Below, one piece after another: positions 7,315-16,044 of a stretch of DNA of 18,023 bases. The translations under genes and the position numbers were made by a program. The stretch covers positions 1 through 18,023 of the forward strand of contig JAKPGH010000117.1 in NCBI GenBank assembly GCA_029550985.1, written 5' to 3'. Under the pieces are notes generated by a model, which saw nothing but the letters and a program-made list of their open reading frames with translations, ran no database searches and had not been told where the DNA came from. Positions within the stretch are counted from its first letter, which is position 1; each line of letters opens with the position of its first letter. The DNA comes from Bacillota bacterium (GTDB lineage Bacteria > Bacillota > Clostridia > Oscillospirales > Ruminococcaceae).

Positions 7315-7671
7315 CTATACCGGATATTTGCCTTGGGCCAGATTGAGGGCAAGCTTTGGCAGTTCGTCAGGGGAGCAGATGTTGACGCCGCCCACCCCGG
7401 AAAGAAGCCGGTCGCAGATGGTTTGCCCCTCTTCGTCCAAGCCGGTGTCCAAAAAGATGAGATATTGCGGACGCGGGCTGGTGCTCCACCGCAGCATAAA
7501 CAGCTCGTACCTTAACTGCGCTTCCAGTTCTTCGGGGTCGTTGCACAGCGGCACCACCTGTATGGCGCTCCATTCGGGATTGTGTGCCAACCCCATGATG
7601 AGCCAGCTGAGCGCCTGCACAATTCCCACCGAAGCCAGCAGGCAGATGATAACGACGATAATGGCGTTCAT
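7315..7671 (-). CDS. Small membrane-anchored protein of unknown function
   Basis: I do not recognise a named family. The 118-residue product has one N-terminal hydrophobic segment (about 3-27, IIVVIICLLASVGIVQALSW) and then a soluble domain. The soluble part has alternating strand and helix character: AIQVVPLCNDPEELEAQLRYEL, then PQYLIFLDTGLDEEGQTICDRLL, then GVNICSPDEL, which looks like a small alpha/beta fold. ATG 7671 (MNAII) has GGGAG 7 bases upstream; an in-frame TTG 18 bases earlier lacks a site. Similar short proteins with VVPL and LDxGxDEE motifs are, from memory, found in other Clostridia as hypotheticals. It stands alone, convergent with rsmA and divergent from nifJ. Orientation of the soluble part is not clear from the few flanking charges. 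Confidence 0.7.
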   Translation of the reverse strand: MNAIIVVIICLLASVGIVQALSWLIMGLAHNPEWSAIQVVPLCNDPEELEAQLRYELFMLRWSTSPRPQYLIFLDTGLDEEGQTICDRLLSGVGGVNICSPDELPKLALNLAQGKYPV

Positions 7672-7782
7672 CCCATCGCTCCCTTCCAAGATACCGATTC
7701 AAATTCAAAATTTATGTTTTCTGGGAATTTCGCACTTTTCTTGCTGTCTGTTCTCTACCATCATATGAAAAATCAAAAAAAG

Positions 7783-7794
7783 TGTGAATTCACA
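7783..7794. promoter_or_regulatory. 12-bp perfect palindrome, candidate operator
   Basis: TGTGAATTCACA reads identically on both strands. It resembles two TGTGA/TCACA half-sites, but with only 2 bases between them rather than the 6 of CRP or Rex sites, so no known regulator is assigned. It is about 120 bases upstream of the nifJ promoter and about 110 bases upstream of the divergent small gene. Confidence 0.4.
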
Positions 7795-7906
7795 GAGAAA
7801 AGAGTGGCACCCTAAGAGAGACGGAAAGGGGCTTGTTAAAAAAATGTCTAAAAATTCCTGTCATACCGGTAAAATTTGTGTGCATATACGGTTTTTCCCT
7901 ATTCTA

Positions 7907-7935
7907 TTTACTTTCTGAGGATTTCGTGATACTAT
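7907..7935 (+). promoter_or_regulatory. Probable promoter of nifJ
   Basis: TTTACT (7907-7912, 4/6) is followed after 17 bases by TACTAT (7930-7935, 4/6), which carries an extended -10 TGA (7927-7929). The predicted leader is about 64 bases. A second candidate, TTGTGT (7876-7881) with TATTCT (7900-7905) at 18 bases, lies just upstream. Confidence 0.5.
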
Positions 7936-8005
7936 TTATTGGGTATAAATGCATAATATGACTCTTGCTGATTAAGGAACTTTTAAGTTGGGAGGATACA
8001 CAAGA

Positions 8006-11566
<3,561 letters not shown>

Positions 11567-11608
11567 GCCAACATTGTCCGCTTCGCGCAGACAAGGCTAA
11601 CATTGCGA

Positions 11609-11644
11609 AAAACGCCGCCGCTTCAAAGGAAGCGGCGGCGTTTT
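11609..11644 (+). terminator. Strong terminator after nifJ
   Basis: AAAACGCCGCCGCTTC (11609-11624) pairs perfectly over 16 bp with 11629-11644 around an AAAG loop, ending in TTTT. The stem is very GC-rich and lies 42 bases after the nifJ stop. It separates nifJ from the TetR-mgsA operon. Confidence 0.92.
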
Positions 11645-11654
11645 GATTGGCTCC

Positions 11655-11683
11655 TTGTCAAATCAGCGTTCCTATTGTAGAAT
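11655..11683 (+). promoter_or_regulatory. Sigma-A promoter of the TetR-mgsA operon
   Basis: TTGTCA (11655-11660, 5/6) and TAGAAT (11678-11683, 5/6) are exactly 17 bases apart. A loose inverted repeat TGATT-N12-AATCA (11644-11648 and 11661-11665) brackets the -35 box and could be an operator, though its arms are short. The leader is about 60 bases. Confidence 0.65.
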
Positions 11684-11749
11684 GAAAGCAAACAGTCGCA
11701 GGCAATGGCGTGTTTGCGCTTTGCCCGACCAACCTTTCAGGGGGATGGA

Positions 11750-12331
11750 ATGTCTCGATCAGGCGAAAAAGCGGATCTGCGAGTATACAGGACTCAGCAA
11801 GCCCTCCAAACGGCATTGCTGCTTTTGCTGGAAAAGATGCCCTTTTCCAAAATCACGGTGCAAACCATCTGCCAAAAGGCGGGGGTGAGCCGGGCCACCT
11901 TTTATATGCACTACCAGGACAAATACGCCTTGCTGCGGGTTTGTCTGGAGCGGTTGTGGGAACAAGCCAACTGCCAGCCGGAGCACAGCCATGAGGAAAT
12001 TATTCGTCGGGTGGTCTATCTCACCTACGCCAACGCCAAACTGTTTAAAAACATCTTAAACAGCGGCAGCGACCAGGAACTGACCCGCATGCTCAGCCAG
12101 GCCATGGTGACCGACTTTATGGAAAAACTAAAGGGGTGTAAAGCCGGAGTCCAATACCCCGTTCCCGAGGAGATTCTGGCTCGCTTTGTTTCGGGTGGAA
12201 TGGCCCATCTTCTTATTTGGTGGATGATGGACAACTGCTCCATTCCCCCGGAGGAGATGGCGGAGCGCCTTCTGGCGTTGGCGGAGCATTTGTACCCGCA
12301 AAACGAACGGCCTTTGGAACACGCTGAATAA
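11750..12331 (+). CDS. TetR/AcrR family transcriptional regulator
   Basis: A 193-residue TetR-type regulator. The N-terminal helix-turn-helix spans about residues 14-60: RTQQALQTALLLLLEKMPFSKITVQTICQ then KAGVSRATFYMHYQDKYALL, with the typical TFYxHYxDK turn. The C-terminal ligand-binding half ends in GGMAHLLIWWMMDNC...PPEEMAERLLAL, as in the TetR_C group found in DhaS-like regulators. I chose ATG 11750, 5 bases after AGGGGG (11739-11744); the frame is open 45 bases further up but without a site. It lies 21 bases upstream of mgsA on the same strand and shares its promoter, so it probably controls its own expression and that of mgsA. Ligand unknown. Confidence 0.9.
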   Translation: MSRSGEKADLRVYRTQQALQTALLLLLEKMPFSKITVQTICQKAGVSRATFYMHYQDKYALLRVCLERLWEQANCQPEHSHEEIIRRVVYLTYANAKLFKNILNSGSDQELTRMLSQAMVTDFMEKLKGCKAGVQYPVPEEILARFVSGGMAHLLIWWMMDNCSIPPEEMAERLLALAEHLYPQNERPLEHAE

Positions 12332-12352
12332 AAACAAGAAGGAGAAGAAACC

Positions 12353-12847
12353 ATGTTGCACACCGACTCCATCACCCTAACCATACCGCCCAAAAAGAGC
12401 ATTGCGTTGATTGCCCACGACAACAAAAAGCAGGAACTGATTGAATGGTGCCTGCAACACAAGGATATTTTGGCCAACCACAACCTTTCCGGCACCGGCA
12501 CCACCGCCATGATGATCACCCGCATGACGGGGCTCACCGTGAAGGGGTACAACAGCGGCCCGCTGGGGGGCGACCAGCAAATCGGCGCGAAAATTGTGGA
12601 GGGGCGCATTGACTTTATCATCTTCTTTTCCGACCCGCTTACCGCCCAGCCCCATGACCCCGACGTCAAAGCCCTGCTGCGGATTGCCCAGCTTTACGAC
12701 GTACCCATCGCCACCAACCGGGCCACGGCGGAGTTTATGATTACCTCCCCGTTGATGAACGCCACCTACGAGAGAAGGGTCAAAAATTTTCAACGGGAAA
12801 TCGTCAAGCGCAGCGACTCCTTGTCCGATTGGAAAGAAAAAGCATAG
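12353..12847 (+). CDS. mgsA: Methylglyoxal synthase
   Basis: A 164-residue enzyme that converts dihydroxyacetone phosphate to methylglyoxal and phosphate, a bypass of lower glycolysis that relieves phosphate limitation or sugar-phosphate stress. Family motifs are clear: IALIAHDNKK with His22 and Asp23, the phosphate-binding GTGTT at 47-51, SGPLGGDQQ with Asp74 (equivalent of the catalytic Asp71 in E. coli), FFSDPL with Asp94, and PHDPDV with His101 and Asp104. The residue after TGTT is Ala rather than the usual Gly. It is about 12 residues longer than the E. coli enzyme, at the C-terminus. ATG 12353 has GGAG (12341-12344) 8 bases upstream. It is second gene after a TetR regulator. Confidence 0.96.
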   Translation: MLHTDSITLTIPPKKSIALIAHDNKKQELIEWCLQHKDILANHNLSGTGTTAMMITRMTGLTVKGYNSGPLGGDQQIGAKIVEGRIDFIIFFSDPLTAQPHDPDVKALLRIAQLYDVPIATNRATAEFMITSPLMNATYERRVKNFQREIVKRSDSLSDWKEKA

Positions 12848-12853
12848 TTCAAA

Positions 12854-12889
12854 CAAAAAAGAACCCTCGACGGTGCAGCCGTCGAGGGT
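12854..12889 (-). terminator. Terminator between mgsA and the htrA-like gene (best on the minus strand)
   Basis: ACCCTCGACGG (12863-12873) pairs perfectly with CCGTCGAGGGT (12879-12889). On the minus strand the stem is followed by TTCTTTTTTG, a good U-tract for the htrA-like transcript. On the plus strand only CCTTTC follows, but the stem is strong enough that it may also stop mgsA transcription. Confidence 0.8.
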
Positions 12890-12941
12890 CCTTTCAAAGG
12901 GAAGAGAAATGTATGAAATAAAGGCAGATCAAAGACAACGC

Positions 12942-14309
12942 TTAAATGCCGCTGGGAACGGATACTTCCTTCTTGATGGAGTCCGGAACCTGCTCGAGAA
13001 TCTGCACTTCCAAATCCATGGTCTTGCCGTCCCGGACGATGACAAAGTGGAGAATGTCTCCCACCTTGCCGGAGGTGACCGCCTGGCTGACGTCGGATGC
13101 GGACTCGATGGGCTTGCCGTTGATGCTGACAATCCGGTCCCCCGGCATCAGTCCGTTGTTGCGGGTGGTCTCCATGACGTAGACGCCAAACTCCCGCAGG
13201 CCGTAATAGTTGGCGGTGCGCAAATCGGCCACCTGCAGCACCTTGATGCCAAGCTCCGGACGTCCGGTGACATAGCCGTATTCAATCAGGTCTTTGGTAA
13301 CGGCAAGTGCGGTGTTGGAGGGGATGGCAAAGCCCAAACCTTCGATATCCAGACCGCTGGACTTTGCGTTGACAATGCCGATGAGGTTGCCGTTGCCGTC
13401 AAACAAACCGCCCCCCGAGTTGCCGGGGTTGATGGCTGCGGAGGTCTGCATTAAAGTCATGGTTTCGTCGCCGATGGTGATTTCTCTGTCTTTTGCGCTC
13501 ACCACACCGTTGGTGACGCTGCCGCCCAGGGTGCCCAGCGGGTTGCCGATGGCCACCGCCACCTGTCCCACCTGAACGGTGTCGGAATCGGCGAAGGTGA
13601 CGGGAGTAAGACCCTCGGCCTCAATTTTGATGACGGCAAGGTCGGTTTTGGGGTCGGCGCCCACCAGGGTGGCGGAGTACTCCTGGCCGTCGTAGGTGCG
13701 GACCATGACCTCGTCGGCGTTTTCAATGACATGGTTGTTGGTGATGATGTAGCCGTCCTCCGAATAGATGACGCCGCTGCCGGCGGATTGGGACTCCCGC
13801 TCGCCGAAGAAGGTCATCACCCGGCTGCTCAGGCGAATTTCCACCACGCTGGGCGCTGCTTTTTGCACCACCGCGGTGACGTCGCCGCCCACCGAGGACT
13901 GGGGAGTGGCGGCCGGCACGGTGGGGGTGGACGATACCTGGGGCTCGGCTTTTGTTTCAGCTTCCGACACGGAGGATTCCTGGGGAGTGGCCGCCAGTTG
14001 GGTGCTCAGCCACCAGGAAGTGGCGCCGCCTCCCACTGCTCCGCCAATCAGGGAGAAAACCAGCATGCCGGCGACCAGAGCCGCCCGGCGCCCGCCGCGC
14101 TTCTCCTTTTTGGGAGGCTCCGCCCCGGAACCGGAATAGGAAGGGGAAGAGTAGGTGTTGTTGCTGCTGTAATAGGAACTGTAAATCCTTTGGCTGGAAA
14201 GGTCGTTGTTGGAAGAGGAAGTGTTGCCGTAATAGGAACCGGAATGATTGCCGGAAGAATCCTGCGAGCTTCCTCCCGCATTCCAGCCGCCAAAGGGATT
14301 GTAATCCAT
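12942..14309 (-). CDS. htrA: HtrA/DegP-like membrane-anchored serine protease with PDZ domain
   Basis: A 455-residue envelope quality-control protease. Order: a cytosolic low-complexity segment rich in Ser, Tyr, Asn and Gly (1-62), a basic stretch PPKKEKRGGRR (65-75), one membrane helix at about 76-100, a Ser/Thr/Pro-rich linker (105-140), a trypsin-like domain (145-345) and a PDZ domain (350-437). The catalytic triad is His193 (TNNHVIENAD), Asp223 (KTDLAVIKI) and Ser298 (GNSGGGLF). The protease domain is expected outside the membrane. ATG 14309 has AAAGGAGG (14324-14317) 7 bases upstream; an ATG 21 bases earlier in the same frame lies before that site. Monocistronic, with a terminator downstream. 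No CIRCE or CtsR-type repeat was seen upstream. It fits the HtrA/YkdA/YvtA type of Firmicutes. Confidence 0.95.
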   Translation of the reverse strand: MDYNPFGGWNAGGSSQDSSGNHSGSYYGNTSSSNNDLSSQRIYSSYYSSNNTYSSPSYSGSGAEPPKKEKRGGRRAALVAGMLVFSLIGGAVGGGATSWWLSTQLAATPQESSVSEAETKAEPQVSSTPTVPAATPQSSVGGDVTAVVQKAAPSVVEIRLSSRVMTFFGERESQSAGSGVIYSEDGYIITNNHVIENADEVMVRTYDGQEYSATLVGADPKTDLAVIKIEAEGLTPVTFADSDTVQVGQVAVAIGNPLGTLGGSVTNGVVSAKDREITIGDETMTLMQTSAAINPGNSGGGLFDGNGNLIGIVNAKSSGLDIEGLGFAIPSNTALAVTKDLIEYGYVTGRPELGIKVLQVADLRTANYYGLREFGVYVMETTRNNGLMPGDRIVSINGKPIESASDVSQAVTSGKVGDILHFVIVRDGKTMDLEVQILEQVPDSIKKEVSVPSGI

Positions 14310-14349
14310 AAATAGGCCTCCTTTATTCAACCGTTGCGATTCAAATCTG

Positions 14350-14377
14350 TATTTATCTTACCTTGAAATTATGACAA
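14350..14377 (-). promoter_or_regulatory. Weak candidate promoter for the htrA-like gene
   Basis: On the minus strand TTGTCA (14377-14372, 5/6) is followed after 16 bases by TAAATA (14355-14350, 3/6). The leader would be about 35 bases. A competing -10, CATAAT, overlaps the same -35 region, so placement is uncertain. Confidence 0.3.
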
Positions 14378-14471
14378 GCTTTTAAAGGACTTAAAAAAGG
14401 AAAATGAAGAAAAGTCAGAAAAAATATGAACGGTCCCCCTTCTTTTTACCTTACCCCGAAGGGAAAATCCG

Positions 14472-14500
14472 TTTCGAATCCGCAGGAATTATGGTATAAT
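14472..14500 (+). promoter_or_regulatory. Extended -10 promoter of the PPC-hydrolase-ogt-S9 operon
   Basis: A perfect TATAAT (14495-14500) with an extended -10 TGG (14492-14494) lies 17 bases after a weak TTTCGA (14472-14477). The predicted leader is about 88 bases and holds an 8-bp palindrome TCACGTGA (14549-14556) and a repeated GTGCAA. Confidence 0.65.
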
Positions 14501-14594
14501 AACCAAAAAGTAGCATATCCCTTAAAATACATGTCTGTCAAGGTACTTTCACGTGAGATTTCGCGTGTGCAAAACCGTGCAAGGAGGAAATAAA

Positions 14595-15023
14595 TTGGAA
14601 TACAAACGTTTTGGCAACAGCGTCGTGGTGCGCCTTGACCGGGGCGACGAGATTGTCGCCTGCTTGACCGAGCTCTGCCGGAAGGAGGATATCCGCCTGG
14701 CGCAGATTTCCGGCCTGGGCGCGGTGGATTATGTCAAGGCCGGCATTTTCTATGTGGACCAAAAGCAGTACAACCAGTATGAGCTGACCGGACCCAGAGA
14801 AATTGTCTCCCTGACGGGCAACGCCACCCGCAAGGACGGAGAGGTTTACCTGCACATCCACATTGCCGTATCCGACGGGGATGGAGTGGTGAAGGGCGGC
14901 CATCTCAACGAGGCCCGCATCAGCGCCACGGGAGAAATTATTTTGATGCTGATGGACGGCGAAGTGGGGCGGCGTTTTGACGCCGACGGCGTTCACCTCA
15001 ACCTCTTTGATTTTGGGGCATAA
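14595..15023 (+). CDS. PPC/DUF296 domain protein (COG1661-like), TTG start
   Basis: A 142-residue single-domain PPC (plants and prokaryotes conserved, DUF296) protein. The signature is clear: ISGLGAVDYVKAGIF at 38-52, the YLHIHIAVSDGDGVVKGGHL block at 85-104 with His87, His89 and His103, and TGEIILMLMDG at 112-122. In bacterial structures of the family the three histidines are candidate metal ligands. Such proteins are often labelled DNA-binding, but no AT-hook is present here, so that label is not supported. I start it at TTG 14595 because GGAGG (14583-14587) is 7 bases upstream; the earlier in-frame ATG 14553 has no site. First gene of a four-gene operon, 3 bases before the cysteine hydrolase. 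Function unknown. Confidence 0.82.
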   Translation: MEYKRFGNSVVVRLDRGDEIVACLTELCRKEDIRLAQISGLGAVDYVKAGIFYVDQKQYNQYELTGPREIVSLTGNATRKDGEVYLHIHIAVSDGDGVVKGGHLNEARISATGEIILMLMDGEVGRRFDADGVHLNLFDFGA

Positions 15024-15026
15024 GCC

Positions 15027-15536
15027 ATGAAACAGGTTTTGATTGTGGTGGACATGCAGGAGGACTTCGTCACTGGTGTGCTGGGCTCTCAGGCGGCCCA
15101 GGCGGTGGTGGAGCCCATCCGCCAAACAATTGCCCGCTACCGGGAGAAGGGCTGGCCGGTCATCTTTACCGCCGACACCCATTCCATGCAGGAAACCTCT
15201 CAGGAAAGCAGGCACATTCCCTGCCACTGCGTCAAGGGCGAGCCGGGGTGGCAGATTCTCTCCCAATTGGACCCGAAAGACAGCCCGGTGGTGGAAAAGC
15301 CCAGCTTTCTCTGCCTGGAGCTCCACCAGGCCATCGGCCCTTTGGACCCGGAGGATGTCATTGAAATCTGCGGCGTCTGCACCGACATCTGCGTGGTGTC
15401 CAACGCATTGTACCTGCGGGCGCGCTATCCCGACAATCCCATTGTGGTGCTGGAAAAGCTCTGCGCCGGAACCACGGAGGAAAACCACAAGGCAGCCCTT
15501 GCGGTGATGAAAAGCTGCCTCATTCAGGTGAGGTAA
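15027..15536 (+). CDS. Isochorismatase-family cysteine hydrolase (nicotinamidase-like)
   Basis: A 169-residue cysteine hydrolase of the isochorismatase/nicotinamidase superfamily. The catalytic triad is visible as Asp9 (IVVDMQEDF), Lys91 (VVEKPSF) and Cys122 in GVCTDICV. Possible metal ligands in nicotinamidases correspond to Asp50 and His52 (TADTH) and His67 (PCHCVKGEPGWQ). This set favours a nicotinamidase-like amide hydrolase (nicotinamide to nicotinate for NAD salvage) over true isochorismatase, but it is shorter than typical PncA (about 180-215 residues), so substrate is uncertain. It starts 3 bases after the PPC gene and ends 1 base before ogt, so the three are translationally linked. 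The ribosome site is only a GGGG run 8 bases upstream, in keeping with coupling. Confidence 0.85.
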   Translation: MKQVLIVVDMQEDFVTGVLGSQAAQAVVEPIRQTIARYREKGWPVIFTADTHSMQETSQESRHIPCHCVKGEPGWQILSQLDPKDSPVVEKPSFLCLELHQAIGPLDPEDVIEICGVCTDICVVSNALYLRARYPDNPIVVLEKLCAGTTEENHKAALAVMKSCLIQVR

Positions 15537-15537
15537 T

Positions 15538-16005
15538 ATGCTGACCTATCATATTTATGATACTTCCCTGGGAAAGATGTTGATTGCCGCCGACCAATGG
15601 GGCATCGTGCACCTTCACCCGGCGGATGCCATCGATACGGAAGGGATGGAGCGGGGGGAAACGCCCCTGCTCCGCCTGGCGGCGCAAAAGCTGAAAGCCT
15701 ACCTGAAGGGGGAGAGGGACACGTTGTCGGATTTGCCCCTTTCTCCTCGGGGCACCGCGTTTCAAAAGCAGGTGTGGGAGGTTCTGCGCACCGTCCCTTA
15801 CGGGGAAACCCGCAGCTACGCATGGCTTGCCCAAGCCATCGGCAAGCCAAGGGCGGCCCGGGCGGTGGGGGGCGCCGTCGGCAAAAACACCATTCTGCTG
15901 GCCATACCCTGCCACCGCATTATCGGGGCGGACGGCTCCCTGGTGGGGTTTGGCGGAGGATTGGAGATGAAAAAAGCCCTGCTCCAACTGGAAGGAGCAC
16001 TGTAA
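15538..16005 (+). CDS. ogt: Methylated-DNA--[protein]-cysteine S-methyltransferase
   Basis: A 155-residue suicide repair protein that takes O6-alkyl groups from guanine onto its own cysteine. The C-terminal DNA-binding domain is complete: FQKQVWEVLRTVPYGETRSY (75-94), the recognition helix region GKPRAARAVGGAV (102-114), the active site PCHRII with Cys125 (124-129), then GADGSLVGFGGGLEMKKALLQLE. The N-terminal domain is short, and there is no Ada-type zinc-finger region, so this is the Ogt/MGMT type. ATG 15538 comes 1 base after the hydrolase stop codon, with AGGTGAGG (15526-15533) just upstream inside the previous gene, so translation is coupled. Confidence 0.95.
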   Translation: MLTYHIYDTSLGKMLIAADQWGIVHLHPADAIDTEGMERGETPLLRLAAQKLKAYLKGERDTLSDLPLSPRGTAFQKQVWEVLRTVPYGETRSYAWLAQAIGKPRAARAVGGAVGKNTILLAIPCHRIIGADGSLVGFGGGLEMKKALLQLEGAL

Positions 16006-16012
16006 TATCGCG

Positions 16013-16028
16013 CCGGCTCCTTTGCCGG
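16013..16028 (+). repeat. Short hairpin between ogt and the S9 peptidase gene
   Basis: CCGGC (16013-16017) and GCCGG (16024-16028) form a 5-bp stem with a 6-base loop, 16 bases before the likely start of the next gene. No T-run follows, so it is not a terminator. It could modulate translation or mRNA processing, but arms are short. Confidence 0.35.
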
Positions 16029-16044
16029 TTATGAGGTGGTAGCG

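Larger units (their letters stand above)
7672..8005. other. 334-base AT-rich divergent intergenic region upstream of nifJ
   Basis: No gene or RNA motif was recognised here. It contains a perfect 12-bp palindrome TGTGAATTCACA (7783-7794), an 8-bp palindrome TACCGGTA (7864-7871), a TTGTTAA (7833-7839) that resembles a Rex half-site without its partner, and the probable nifJ promoter. An AACT/AGTT short stem sits at 7979-7990, just before and touching the nifJ ribosome binding site. Its length suggests room for regulation of nifJ, which is inference. Confidence 0.6.

Noticed and set aside
7833..7850. Possible Rex operator (TTGTTAA half-site) upstream of nifJ
   Set aside because: The second half (TTAACAA) is absent; the following bases ATGTCTA match poorly. 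A similar lone TTGTTAA near 1399 shows the half-site occurs by chance in AT-rich DNA.
7936..8005. Riboswitch or attenuator in the nifJ leader
   Set aside because: Only a 4-bp AACT/AGTT stem is present; no extended structure, conserved core or terminator-like stem.
14310..14594. CIRCE or CtsR repeats controlling the htrA-like gene
   Set aside because: Neither the TTAGCACTC inverted repeat nor GGTCAAA heptads were found on either strand.
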